DNA from: Lingula anatina
Taxonomy: Eukaryota > Brachiopoda > Lingulata > Lingulida > Lingulidae
Length of the DNA stretch: 64,000 nucleotides
NCBI RefSeq assembly: GCF_001039355.2
Contig: NW_019774147.1
Location: 1 to 64,000, forward strand
Direction: 5' to 3'
This document shows positions 34,800 through 49,200 of the stretch, in pieces. Below the pieces are notes generated by a model. It made no database searches, was not told where the DNA came from, and worked only from the letters and a program-made list of their open reading frames with translations. Position 1 is the first letter of the stretch. Every line of letters starts with the position of its first letter. Position numbers and translations under genes: made by a program.

Positions 34800-36240
34800 G
34801 CCTGTATGTAGAATTTCTCTGGCTCAAATTTCTACATTTATTGGGTGCATTATGAAGTTTCCTGACTGATTAATGAGGTTACTTGCAGAAATATCTTGCT
34901 TACACACTTTTTGTGATATTTTTACTTCTTTATATATACATGTATGATTATTCACATCTCATCAGTGGTGTGTGAAAGGTACTTGGTATTTGCATTTTAG
35001 AACTGTAGATCTGTGTACCAGCAGGGTTATATTTCATATATCTGCGAATGTTTCTAAAAATAAGCTTCATGTTTGATAATTATTTGGTTTGAAATAAATA
35101 AATAAATAAATAACCCAAATAAAATCAATTCATTTTATATTTCACATAATTTGTTTTTTATTATTCTTCTAAGCATTTAATCATAACATCTCCCATCATT
35201 ATACTGTTATTGTGTAATAACATTGAAAGTTTCCAAGTTTTTATTAACAGGTTAATGCTAACGTATTACAAATGAATGTAAGCATAAAAGCATATTTCCT
35301 TACTCAAATGTATCAAACGTACCACTGGCATAATACCGGTAAAGATACAGGTAAAGATGACAGCATTGATAACTGGGTTTACATCGCTGTTACTGCAGCT
35401 TGGTTAGCGTCAGATTGTTATCTGATAAAGTTTGCTACTAGTACCTGAGAACAAAAGGTCTGGCACTTGACAATCAAGTTGATAAAATCACAAAACACCT
35501 GTAGAAAATAGAGTATACCCTGTACCTGCCCAACATTGATTTGTTCAGATTCTTGACTAAGGGGTGCGTTACAGGTGTCAAGGGCCAAGACTTGAACTTA
35601 GGGGTTTGGCATGTCACTGGGCATTACCCCCGATTTCTGTCCAAATCTAATAAAGCCTCAGTTGCTTAACTTTCTCCAAATTTCCAATATCTACAGGTTG
35701 TGTTGTTTAATGCCTGGGGTCTCTTCTCTGGCGGCGGTTAATTGGGGACACCTGTGCGGCCTGTCAACGCACCTAGATTCACTTTTGCCGGTGCCACATT
35801 TTCAATTGCCGTAAATATCAAATTCATGAATAGAATAAGGAAAAATGACAGTTATGAAAAAATGTTTGGAAGTACCCGTCACCTTCGCCACAGTAACCAT
35901 ATGGGCTGTGATGCCCCCCCACCACAGGCGACACCTTGCGGAGCAAGCGTGCGTAATCCAGGGTGCAACTGAAAATAACCTTGACGTGTGACCTTATTAG
36001 TGACTCCTTTCATCTTTGGGAGTTTGGGGTCAATCGGTGCATATTCATGGGAGAGAAAGCCATAACATGCCGAAACTGAAAACTGTCCCTAAATCTGGAA
36101 CCGTAAATGCTAGAGACCTCTTGTTTTTTGCATTATGCAGAGGTTGTCAAGTGCAATACTGGAGGTGGTGTCCATTTTTTTTGTTTGCGATACGGTCAAG
36201 GAGTTGGGCTATATCAAAAAGTACAACTGAGCAGTATTCA
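34800..36240. other. No gene recognised
   Basis: AT-rich sequence with a short (AAAT)n tract near 35,095-35,115. The few open frames here have no domain or splice support. Confidence 0.4.
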
Positions 36241-36244
36241 ATGG

Positions 36245-36870
36245 TGAAAATAAAATGTGAAATACTCCAAAAGTAGCTGAGATACACCCATGGTTACTTT
36301 TGAACTTGAATAGGAAGTCATATACTGGCAATGTAACTGTGACCTTGAAATTGACCTTCGACCTACTTTTCACCATGAACTGAACTTTGCAATTTTTCTA
36401 TCCCTTATATCTCCAAAACTAGCAGAGATAAACCCATAGTTACTATTGAAGTTGAACAGGAAGTCATATACTGGCAATCTAACTGTGACCTTGAAATTGA
36501 CCTTTGACCTACTTTTCACTGTGAACTGAACTTTGCAATTTTTCCATCCCTTATATCACCAAAACTAGCAGAGATACACCCATAGTTACTATTGAACTTG
36601 AATAGGAAGTCACATACTGACAATCTAACTGTGACCTTGAAATTGACCTTTGACCTACTTTTCACCATGCACTGAACTTTGCAATTTTTCCATCTCTTTT
36701 ATCTCCAATACTGGCAGAGATACACGCATGGTTACTTTTGAACTTGAATAGGAAGTCATATGCTGGACATCTAACTGTCACATTTAAATTGTCCTTTGAC
36801 CTTCTTTTCACCATGAACTGAACTTTGCAAATTTTCTATCCCTTATATTTCCAAAACTAACAGAGATGGG
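36245..36870. repeat. 146-bp tandem repeat, about four copies
   Basis: GAACTTGAATAGGAAGTCA-type words start at 36,302, 36,448, 36,594 and 36,740, an exact 146-bp period. Each unit includes AACTGTGACCTTGAAATTGA, CTTTGACCTAC, GAACTGAACTTTGCAA and CAAAACTAGCAGAGAT. The array lies directly upstream of the Helitron-like 3' end at 37,165. Bivalve 'pearl'-type elements have core repeats of this kind of length. Confidence 0.9.
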
Positions 36871-37165
36871 CCTATTTCTATCTTTCAATATATATGCAAC
36901 ACTGATAATGCATTTCAAAGAAAACTGACAAGCCTATTGTCTGGAAAATCGGCTTGATCAGACGATTTTTATAAAAGTAGTGCTGTTTTTTTTTTTTATT
37001 TTGGGGGAAGGGGCATGTTTCTTGTCTTGTTTATTGCATTTTGAAGAGCTTGTCAAACACAACATTGGTGGTTGTTCCTGTTTGTTTTTGGTTTTCCATA
37101 CGAATGCGCTTACTCCAGCTGGTGGTACAATGTCCGGAGGCGGTATCGCCTCTCTGATCCTCTAG
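36245..37165 (+). mobile_element. Non-autonomous Helitron-like element, 3' end defined
   Basis: The right terminus has a 6-bp-stem hairpin GAGGCG-GTAT-CGCCTC (37,137-37,152), nine bases, then CTAG (37,162-37,165), followed by T. This is the Helitron 3' signature (hairpin then CTRR, insertion before T). The last ~60 bp are nearly identical to 49,255-49,314, and the stretch ATGCAACACTGATAA...CCTATTGTCT is shared too, so the two are copies of one family. This copy has an extra ~130 bp (about 36,965-37,095) relative to the other. The 5' end was not located; including the 146-bp array in the element is an inference. It ends 98 bp upstream of the first LRRK exon. Confidence 0.7.
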
Positions 37166-37224
37166 TTATATTCAATTTTCAGGACGAATTACCTAATTTT
37201 GTAATTTCATGATGTTTAATCTCA

Positions 37225-40200
37225 ATGACATTGCAAGTAATATTAAAATGCTCGTCCTTCAGTGCCAAACCATATGCACGCATGAAACTAATGTTTGTTG
37301 GCACTGAGAAGATTGGAAAGACAACTTTGCTCAATTGCTTGAGAAATGAGGTTAGGCCAGTGTTTGCTGCAAAAGAGCCACCACCAAAGGTATGTGATGA
37401 TATAGCTACCATATGAATGGGGTTAAATATTTTTGCAAAGATAACCAATAATTTTATATTTTAGATCTTTGTTGGATAAATAAAAGACAAGCTTCAACAA
37501 ATTTCACCAATCTAACAAATTTAGATCTTTTAAAGATATGACAATCTTTTAATTTTATTATCTCTTTTTTCAGCACTGGAGCACAAGGGTGAGTAGGACA
37601 GGAGTGACATCTATGTACAAAGATGCCAAGGGGGAATTCGTGGCAACTGTGGGAGTTGATATAGGGGACCTCACCATTGACAAAAATGGAAAGAAAGTGT
37701 CATTCAAAACATGGGATTTTGGTGGACAGGTACCGTACACTGTAGTTTTGGAAGTGTGTTCATTTAAAGGAGGATTCTTCATTTTGCCAGTTAAAGTAAT
37801 GTGAATAACATCAATGATTTTACTAATTCTACATCAAGTTTAGCTTTTACTTGTACGTTTTACTTTGCATTTGCATTTTAGAAAGAATACTATGCCACCC
37901 ACCAGTACTTTCTCACCAGACGCTCTCTGTACTTGGTCTTGTGGAAAATTACAGATGGAGAGAAAGGTGTCAGTGAAATTAAGAGATGGCTTATCAACAT
38001 ACAGGTAAGAGTGTTCCAGTTTTTAAACTGCCAAAGAAATATGTTACAGATCATAGATTTTTTGAAGTCTTGGGTAAATGTTAATTCATCAAACATATTT
38101 CTTTTGTTCTAAGATATACTTTGTATGTTACTGTGTTAACTTTTTTATTGATCATAATTGTGAAGGCATTATATGTGATAATTGGGTTTGGGTTAATTAA
38201 GTTTGAACAAATGAGTAAATCCCTTATCAACATACAAGTAGGAGTGTTCCAGTTTTTAAACAAAGAAATATGTTACAGATCATAGATTTTTTGAAGTCTT
38301 TGGTACCCCCCCCCCACCATTTTTGCTTATAGAGTTTTTATATGTTGGTTCAAAGTGAAAAGTTGGTTTCATATCAGCAAAAATATTATTGGAAAAATCT
38401 GAAAAAAAAAATGAACCATTAAATTGAAACCATTGAAAAGTTAAGAACATTAACTTTTTTTCTTAAGGCCCGTGCTCCAGGAGCACCCGTGATCATAATT
38501 GGGACTCACCTGGATGAGCTGAAGAGCAGAAGATTTCCTCATAATTTCCTGCCAGACTTGACCAGGCTCATTGACAACCAGTTTGTGAACATATGTGAGC
38601 CTGAAAAGTCTGGATTGCCCCAAGTGAAAGCGAGGATAGAAGTCAGCTGTAAGAAAAGAGATTCTATCAAGAAATTGGTTGATTTGATACATGAGAAAGT
38701 GTTTGAATTGGCTGATGCAGGTAAGCAAAGAGGTTAAATCCATGCAAAGTATTGTTTTTAAAGCCAGTAATCATTTATGAGATTTATAAGATAATTAAAA
38801 TCTGCATAATTTTGTAACATTGGCTGTGCTGCTTCTAATCTGATTTTTAATTTAGATTATTTTTTATTTTGGTCCTACGTGATATCCAATATAATAATTG
38901 TAAAAAATTACATTTAAACATATTAGGCTTCATTCCCATAGACACCATTGGTCTACATAGATCGATCTAACTGGGAGGGACTCTGGTTGAGTGCATTCAG
39001 ACAACAAATTAACCAGACTCATCCTGGCATTAAGTAGAATACAGAAAAGTTGGTGATAATATGAATATGTTGGAAACAAGAAGAGGTGTGTCATTCAGTT
39101 CAGTTTAGTTAAGCAAAGTTGGATTGATCTATGCAGACCAGCATGGGGTCTTTGATACCACATAACTGTCACATGCAAAATCATTTCCTATAATATCTTA
39201 CTTAATGTCTAGGTAGTAGATCTAACAAACTTCTGGAGCAGAAGATCCCTGCCAAATATTTGGAACTTGAGGATGTGGTGAGAGCTCTTGCAGAGGAGAG
39301 GGAGAGTCAAGATAAAGACCCAGTGCTGCATGCAGATCAGTACAAGTATGTTGAGTAACTTTAGAATGAGGGGTTTTAATGTCCTACAGATCAACTAATA
39401 CTTTAAAAATATGTATACGGCCTTACTTAGACCCCATTTCCAGAGATTAGATCGATCTACTTTAGATCGACCTAACTCCCTGGGGGTTCACGCTAAATAG
39501 CTGTCAGCCGGGCGGACACGAAAGTTAATTACCCCTTAAAGCTTGTAGTAGGCGGGACGGACATTTAAGCCGGATTATCTGACAGTAATCTGGTGAGACT
39601 CCCTGCGGGGATAGATCGATCTAAAAGCTCTGGGAATATAGCCTTAGACAAAAGAGATTCATTGTTGGCTTTAAAAAAACTAAAAAGTAGAACAGTTGAT
39701 TAAAAAACTAGTTGAATGAACTGTAAATAATACTTTAAAATATATTATGGATCATTTTGTAGAACACTTGTAATGCTGAAAATGGAAGAGATGTTCAAGC
39801 ATTCCTTCCGTGATCTTCAGGAGCTGAATCAAGCCACTCATTTCCTACATGACAATGGTAAGCAGTCGGCTCTTACTGGGGAATTTTCAGAAAGTAGTAT
39901 AATAAATAAGCTTATATAAAAGATCTTTACAGAACATGTTTTAGTTAAATTCTTCACATTATTCATGAACCAATAATGATCGTAGAAATTTGTGAAAGTG
40001 TACATATAAGCCACCAAAATTAAAAGAAAAAAAAAATTGCCATTCCAGTTTGTATTTGTATTTTCAGGTGTATTGCTTCACTACAATGATGTTTCTCTTC
40101 GGGATATGTACTTTCTTGATCCCCAGTGGCTGTGTGATATGTTGGCCCATGTGGTCACTGTCAGGGAGATAAACAGTCTGGCTAAGTTTGGTGAGTGCTT

Positions 40201-43200
40201 GACACTTGTTTGTTGCATTGTGAAGAAGTCATTGATTTAAAATAAAGTGATTATATACTTATAGTAGTTGCCTTGTTTTTACCTTTTTAATGATAACAAA
40301 GATAGCAAAAAGAAACATGCCTTATATTGGAGATAACTTGTTTTGTCTGCTATGAAGTATTGAAATTCAGTATGTATTTGGTCATGTATTAAAATAATTG
40401 TTGCATTTATTATATCATAAATTTTATAATTGTTTTATGTTTATGGAAAAAGCAGATATGACACCCAGTGTTTTTGGAATATGTTTAGGGCACTCTTTGG
40501 GACAAATCATTATCTGTTAGGTATCTGATACATGATGAAAATATTCTTTCATTAATAGGTGTTATGCAAACCGATGATCTTCAGATTTTGTTCAGAAACT
40601 CTGCATTCAGACCTGAAGACATTAAGGAATACATCATTGGTCTACTAAACAAATTTGAGGTGGCTCTGCTTTGGGATGATAAACATCTTCTGATCCCTTC
40701 TTTACTACCAACAGAAGAAGAATTGAAAAATGACATATGTGATGTTAAGGTAACTTTTTATCTATCGATGGCTAATATTGTATTTCAAGTCCCATTAGTA
40801 TTGTACATGGCAGTGCAAATTTGGCAAGGTTAAGTATTGGTGTCCTATTAACAACTTGAGCCACACTAAAATTCGTGTTGGATCGTGTTTTTAGTTGTTT
40901 TCCTTTTTTTTTTTTTTTTAGCTATTTAGGATTATCTGTTCACATTTTCATTAACTTTTCAAAGTTATCTTTGTGTATGTTGCAACTGAATTTAAGCACA
41001 GATGAAACTTTCGTGATATTCATGTACATATACCCCTTCCATGTTTTTAGATACCTATGAGGCTTCCAATAACAGAGAACAGAAAGTCAACTCTCATACC
41101 TGCCAAGAAGCCTACAGACAGACGCTCATCCTTAGTTCCCCCAGTGCTGCCACGTGAAATCTATGCAGGGAAATCTACCTTCTATGCACCCTCTGGTGAT
41201 GAAAACAGGGCAGAAATGAATTCAAAGTTTGAGCAGAAGACTGATCAACAGGAGACTGAGCCAGCAATGGAAAGGAAAAGCTCCACAGGGATGCTTACAC
41301 CATCCAGCATTCTCACTTACACTTCCAGCCCTACAAGTTCACTGCGGCGGCTGTATCTTATGACCTACTTTCCCAGTGGATTTTGGCCACGCCTTATCAC
41401 CAGGTTGCTAGGAGACAGATCTTTGTACAACATTGTATGTGACATGTACAAGATTCCAGATGTGTTGAGGTCTGATCCAGCAGTGAATAATTTGAAGGGG
41501 CATGCTGAATGGAGTTGTTGGCAAACGGGTCTGGAGCTCCACCTTGTCACCACTCTCCTGCGAGTTAAAGAAGTTGACGCAGAAAAGCCATTCACACTTT
41601 GTGACTTCAGAAAGTGTTTTCTAAAATGGGAGAGTGAAAACAACATGTGGAAGGATCTGAATGTGACCAGCATGTCCATTCTTGAAATTTTCCTTCCCAA
41701 TGATGTCATAGTTGTGAAAACTGAAAGTGACAGCTATGATCTGCCATGCAACCCTAAGGCTGCTGCCAAAATGCTGTCAAAGATTGTTGATCATATTGAT
41801 ATGCTGCTAGAAGACTGGTATCCTGACCTAGGTAAGCATTGGTGAATATGGTGTCACTGGACATTTTTTAATTTTTTTGGATGTAGTACACGAACATGTA
41901 GCAGAAGAAATGATAAGTAAACATGTTTTTTAAAGCCTTATTCTCACCTGAGTGGAGCAACTGGGTAGTCTTAACTCATTACATATGATGTATTTGTAGT
42001 AATGCATATGCCAATAGTTTTCTGAATTTGTAATTGTTTATTAATTTCCCAATTAAAACGTCTTTTTTAGGTGTGAGATTTGTGCATACATCTGAGGGCA
42101 CCTACCTTGTTACGAGGATAGTCCCTTGCCCATTATGTGTGATGGACCAGGCTCAGCAGCAGGCCTCCACTACAGAGCATGGACAGTTTTTATGGTCAAT
42201 GGTTGGACTAACCCGGCCAATGGGAACTAAACCACTAGAACCAGAGGCTGTGGTCACAGATGAAGTGAATGTGCCCCTTGGACAGCAGTCAGTATCATTT
42301 TTTTTTAATAAGCAAAAAAAAAATGTCTGATATGGATCAATATTTCCTTTCGTTTATCTGTACTCATTTGCTTGGCTATTTTTAAATTTTGTATGCCTAT
42401 ATGTCACATAAATCTCCTTTTACGAAGAAGGTGTGTGTGTGTGTCTGTGTGTCTGTCTGTCTGTCTGTCTGTCTCCTCAGGTATTGAGCATTTCTTGCAT
42501 TTTATTATTATTTTTTTTTTGTAGGAAACAGAGTCAAGAGGGTGTTATCTATTGCTACATGGCTGAGCACCTTACACAGCTGATTCAGCACAGCAAACCA
42601 ATCAAGTGTCCATCTCATGATGTGCTGGTCAGTATGGATGCAGCTGTCCAAGACAAAGTGGCCCATATTGCTCCTGACTTGGTGAGTGACATGCTGTATG
42701 TATCTGTAGTAACAGTTTGGGTTTTAAGAAATGGTAATGTAATATGTATATGCCTGTCATCAGGTAAGACATCCTGCTGCACTATATTGATAGTGTATAA
42801 TTCACAGGATATATAAAAAATTGGGTAGGTGTATTGTAGATGTGTTCTCAGTGGCAATGTACCTCATTGTTCTTAAAGAACATTATAGAATGCTGCCAAT
42901 TATGCTGTCATGTGTAAAGAACAGACCATATATTGCAACTGGCAAGACATTTCTATGCCCTTTTTTAACTTAGATGTTTGACGATCTTGGAGAAGACTAT
43001 CAGATCAAGGCCATTCAGCACACTGATTTCCTGGGCAGAGGAAGTTTTGGAAATGTTTTTGCAGGAACAGCTGAAAACAAGGTGCTTAAATTTATATAGC
43101 AACAGTAATATAAGTATAGCATAAGCGTTTATTTGAAGTGTGAATAGTTTTTCTAAGAATGAATTATAGGCAGGTTTGTTAGAATTTTAGTTATATTATA

Positions 43201-46200
43201 AATATAAGATAATATTTTGAAATCNTATCAAAATTGACAAAAAACCTACTTTGTGCTCTGCTACCATTAATATTATGTAAAGTAAAGTGTTACTTTCTAT
43301 TTTTTTACTATTCTTACAAAAATGATTCTTAGGATTGACATACAGCTCATATTAGAGAACCAGCTCTATTGGATTATCATTTTTATTAAATTTATGAATT
43401 TTTTGTGAAATTCTCATTTTTCTCATTCTGGCACTTTCTAATTGTAAACTTGAACTCTGATGGGCCTGGATACTTATGCTTTTACTTTTATCAGTGTTAC
43501 CTGTACGTTGTGCATAATTAAAATTTGATGTTGACTGTGCAGTTAAACATAATGTATTATTGTATCAGAATTGGTAGTCTCCTGTTTTATTTTGTGCATT
43601 ATTGTTTTCTGCTTTTCTTAAGGTGTGACGTATGGGCCTGAAGACCTTTGATAGACAAATTTGTGTGGTCAGTCTGTAAATTCCCCTTGGGTATTCACTA
43701 GGCTAATTTCAGTGCTATAAACTCATTTGCCTAATTAAGCGGCCATTAAATGAAATTTCATAAAGCACACTTGTTGATATTTCCCTGTAAACTCCCAAAG
43801 GTTAAGCTCTCTGCTAGATAACATAGTGTCCATAATAAGGAAGCAGTGAATAGCAGCTTCATTGGAATTATATTCTTGTTGTTTTCTTTTTAATTTTTTC
43901 TCCAACACTGGCATTTTTAAGATGTGATTTTTAACTCCCATTCACCTGAGGCTCTGCACATTTTCAGTATTTCCACATAAGCAGTTGTATTGGTATTTAT
44001 GTCTCTAAACACGCTGTAATATTATTTTATGGACTGTCATCATTTTTCATATATTGGGACTTTCATCATGTGAATTTTAACTCTCATGGTCCTGAAACTG
44101 TAATCTTATTGAAGGGGATTGATTGAGACCATTTTCTGGGTCTCCTGGAAGACAGTCAGATTTTAAAGTTTATATTTACGGGTTTCTGTTGGAAGACCAT
44201 CAAAATGGAGGATGGATCAACAAAGATACTTTGGAATACTGTCAGAAAATATCTCTGGATCTGCTCCTGTTATTGACCATGTTACCTGTTGTGCATGATT
44301 AAAAATCAGTGTTGACTGACTGTGCTATTATAAGCATATATTATTGCATCAAAATTGACAAAATGACCTATATTGCATCTTTTTTTTCTGTTTTTTGTCT
44401 GTACGTTTGACAGCTTTGCTGCCTTGTTTAACTTAGATGTTTGACGATCTTGGAGAAGACTATCAGATCAAGGCCATTCAGCACACTGATTTCCTGGGCA
44501 GAGGAAGTTTTGGAAATGTTTTTGCAGGAACAGCTGAAAACAAGGTGCTTAAATTTATATAGCAACAGTAATATAAGTATAGCATAAGCATTTATTTGAA
44601 GTGTGAATAGTTTTTCTAAGAATGAATTATAGGCAGGTTTGTTAGAATTTTAGTTATATTATAAATATAAGATAATATTTTGAAAACTGATACATTTTAT
44701 TGGGTGCTTTTTCTAGAGCAAAAATATTGATGACTGTTGTATTCTGTAAGTGACAGTTTCATTGATTGTGTGTATTTTTTCAGCTTGGGAAGGTGTGTAA
44801 TGCTGCATTGAAGATGTTAGAGCCTGTGAACCCTGGGGATGACGCATCAAATACAGAGAAGGAGCATTACAAGGTAAGAGCAGGCTGCAATCCATGATTT
44901 GATAGATTTATGATACCAAGAGTTAAATATTTGAATTATTAGTATTACATGTATACTGTTCTCCTAATACATGTAATGTCCTTGTGCCATATTTCATCAT
45001 CATGACATTCAATGGCCTGTGCAATGTATTTCATCCTCTTAATTTTAGTTATGTGTTATATTTCTCTTCGTCTGTAGAGACAAATAGGGATGTGGGAACA
45101 TGATCCCACTCGTTGCTCCTGCACAGCTTATAGCACTGCTCGGCAGGAACTGAGTATTCTCCAAATACTGCATCACCCAAATATTGTTCCCCTGCTGGGT
45201 GTCTGCATGAAACCAATGTGTCTAGCCTTGGGTCTGGCACCACAGGGAAATCTGAAACACTGTCTTAAGAGCTATAAGAGGCTAGGTGCACGGTTGCCAT
45301 TATTTGTGCTGAAGAAATTGATTATGCAGGTAAGAAGTTCAATTAATAAATATTTTAAAATTAAAAAAAAGAGAACTTCAGAGAAGAGATTTAGACATAT
45401 ATTTTCATCATCCTGCAATGACTATTATGAGACCTTGATTGTATTTTATACAAATACCTTTGTCTTCACAGATTTCCTCTGCAGTGGAGTACTTGCATTC
45501 CATTGATATCATACACAGAGATTTGAAAGCAGAGAATGTCTTGGTTTGGTCCATGCCTCCTCCATATATCCACAACCCCCAATCAGTGGTAGATGTCAAG
45601 CTAACAGACTATGGAGTAAGCCGTGCTGCATTGCCAAATGCTGCCAAAGGACATGCTGGGACCCCTGCATTTATTGCACCAGAAATATTAATGCATGCTG
45701 GAGAAGAAGTTTATACCTCTAAGGTAATATTTCAGTTTCCTGTCTAATAAGTCTGTAGTTGCAGATTACCATGTAGTACCCTTACATATGTTGCTGAAAG
45801 GACATGTACATATGAATATTTACTAATGTTTCAGTGATTATATAGCAATTAATAACTTTGGAACCATGACCAACCATATAGATAATTCATGAATACTTAT
45901 TTCCAACAAATTTGCATGGTGACATGTTTGTCCAATTCTACAAGATTGACAACATTTTCTTTGTATCATTACTTCATATTTTATGAAAATGTTTTTATTA
46001 TAGGTGGATTGTTATTCCTTTGGAGTTGTGATGTATGAAATAATTGCCCTGAAGAAACCATATCAAAATATTGAGCAGTCTGATCTGCAGGAATATGTCC
46101 TAGCAGGAAACCGACCCCTACTTACTGAGAAGGTAGGCAAATATTTGAATAAAAAGTAAGAGAGGAAGCTGTAAGAAATAACTTGGGATAGTTTGGCAAA

Positions 46201-49200
46201 TGATGTTTTTTCTTCTTAATGTGTATATTTGCAAACATGTTTAAGGGTTTTTTTTATATTTATTTTGCAATTTCCACTCAGAAAAAAGATACTACGTATT
46301 TCTAAAAAAAACATTAATTGTAATTTCAGGATTCAACTCACTATCCAACCCATGTGTTGGACCTGATGGGACAGTGTTGGTCACATGATCCACACCAGCG
46401 TCCCACAGCTCAACAAATCAACTGTATAGCATCCTGTCCAGAGTTCTGTCACCTTCAGGACTGCGTGAGTGCAGAAAGTGAGATGGAGGTGACAGCTGCT
46501 TGTGGAGTTTGCTCAGAGTTTTCAGATCAAGAGAAACAAGGGCTGGAAGCCAGTGGTGCGTAGTTTAAAGTTACACCATAAGCATTAGACCTTTATGTAC
46601 ATAAACATGACATTTTCCTGGTGATTTCAACACTTTTCTCTCAATCTTTAAGGTATACCTCACCAGAACTGCTGTCAAAATTACCATATATAAACTTTTT
46701 TTAGTTTTAAGTTCCAAATTTATATATACATGTATATACCATAATTTTTTTAAAGATCAGATGCTGTATTTTTGTCTCAAAACATCTGATGATGTGTATC
46801 AGCATACCAAAACTGAATATCAGTAATCTATAAAATCATAGGTAGCCTCTGTTTGGTAGCAAAAGTTATCACACAGAAAATAAAATTCTTTCAGCCCTAC
46901 TGTCAACAAATTCAGTGCCTGAGAGACATGATGTCTGGTTAGCAATGTCCAGTTTGGCCAATACCACTAGTACCACAAACATCCAGGTGTGGACATATGA
47001 AAACAATACTTGTGTCCAAGGAAAGGTAAGTAGCCATCACTCATTTGATAAAAACTCATCACACTTTTTAAAAATTTTTGTGGTATAGATTTTATTGAGA
47101 AATATATGTTTCTTTTTAATTTATAACTCAGCATCATTTGTTGTTTCTGTGTTTAAAATACCTAACATAACTGATTTATTGTGATTTGGACATAGTTCAT
47201 GATTATTTTTTACCATATTGGATTTATTTCTTCTTGTTTTCCAGAATATTATCTCTAAGTGCCTCCCAATATCATGTATGTATGCTGCCAAGGACCAGAT
47301 ATGGTGTGCAGATGAAAAGGGAACCATAATAATTTTTAGGTAAGGGATTTTGATTTAGTTAAAAATTTGAAAAGACAGAAAGATTGAGGACTACAAGCAA
47401 TAATTCATATTCTTCTCACTTTTGGATTTCTTGTCTTTTCAGTTGTTTCATATTGTAACTTAAAAAAAACCTTAAGATTAAGTCTGCTTTTAAATTAATA
47501 TGTTGGCTTACTTAATTTTTTTTCTTCTTTTGTTTTGCAAAGGTGTCTTCTAAGTTAGCTGCAGAGCTTATTGTATTATAGGAAATAACTCACAGAAATG
47601 TGGTTTGTTGTTTCCCAGTTTCATTATTTAAGTGAAGAACAGATTTTATCAACTCGTTTACTAATTTATTCAGACAAGTTACATATTGGTGATTTAATTG
47701 TTATATATCATTTCAGTGCCAAAACATACAAAGAAATTGCTCGCTTCAAACTCCCAGAGACACTCAAGTCCACTGTAAGTGTGATCAATTTCTTCATGGT
47801 ACTCGAGTCATCAGAAGTCATGGTCAGCCTGAGTAATGGATCCATATTAACCTACAGCATGGAGAAGATGAATGCAATGCCTGAAGGAATTAAGGCCAAC
47901 ATATTACCTGCATCCAAGTTCCAGGGGAGTGACAGAAATATATTTTGCAGTGCTTTCATCAAGCAAGAAGATGGGTAATACTATGTAGTTACATGTATTT
48001 TCCACTCAAAATTGCTATGATGCAATTGATCACCTGCTACAGTTCTTTTTATCACATTTGTGAGTTTGTGTTATTCATTGGTCTTACACTATTTTTTGTT
48101 TTTGTATCAGCAAAAAAAATCTTGGTGATGAACATGGCATAAATGTGTTGTTTCTAAGATCTGATTTTTTAAGATACAAGTTTCATTTTTCTCACATTTT
48201 AGATATCATGAATTGTGGGGAGGTCAAAGTGAGGGTGTCATATCTATTTTGAAAATGAACCAGCCCAATGAAAGTCCAGTGACCATAAATCATTATGAAC
48301 CAATGTTGGAGTATGTGGATGTACTGTTCCTAGAAACCTCCCCCACTGATAGTTCCTCTGTCTGGTCATATGTATATCCAGGTATGTAGAGTTACCTTTG
48401 TTATAGAAATAGTAACATTTTATAGAAAATTGATAAGTGTTTTGCTGAATATGACTCACTGGAGCTTTCTGCTTACAGAAAAGTACATTATGTCATTTGC
48501 CTTACGAGAAAGCTGATATTACCACAGTTGAAATTTTCCATAAGAAGTTAGCTCTTATGTGTGGCAGGCATTATGTTGCTATGCTGCTTTGTTATTGATG
48601 TGTGAATGTACCGATGTTATAAGTTTCAGTTGTTTTTTGTTTGTGTGTGTGTGTGCATGCATGCATGCAATTAAAAGGTTTTCATTTGACAAAGACTGAA
48701 TATTATTTTATTAAAGGATCTACAGTGTTTCGATGGGACAGCAAAGAAAAAAAGCTGGCAGCCAAGGCAGACATATCCAGGGTCATTCCACAAATCGATC
48801 GCCTAAGAGGTTTTCCAGGGTTTGATGGACAGTTAAACCGTAAGTTCTGAGTCTAATTTAAAGATAGATTTTCAGTAGAGAGATTTTTCATTTTTTATTT
48901 TTGTGTGTAGGTAAAATTGAACATTGAACTTTGTGTTTTAGCAACATTAATCTTTTTTAGCTGCCCAGTGCCAAGTTAGCTGCTTGAAAGTACTTGATGG
49001 TCAGCTGTTTGTTGGCTCAACATGGGGATGCATTATAGTAGTGGACAGTTTAAGCATGAGGGTCATCACTGTTTTCCGGCCTCACTGTGATAATGTCAAA
49101 GCAATAGTACCCCTATTGCCTGCATTCGANAAGCAGAGATATGCCCAGTGTTGCCCATAGGTTTCCTCTTTTGTCAGCATATATGCAACACTGATAACAC

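Noticed and set aside
36980-37165. Open frame ending in GGGIASLIL just before the LRRK exons
   Set aside because: It is Helitron terminal sequence (hairpin and CTAG end), repeated at 49.3 kb, not an LRRK exon.
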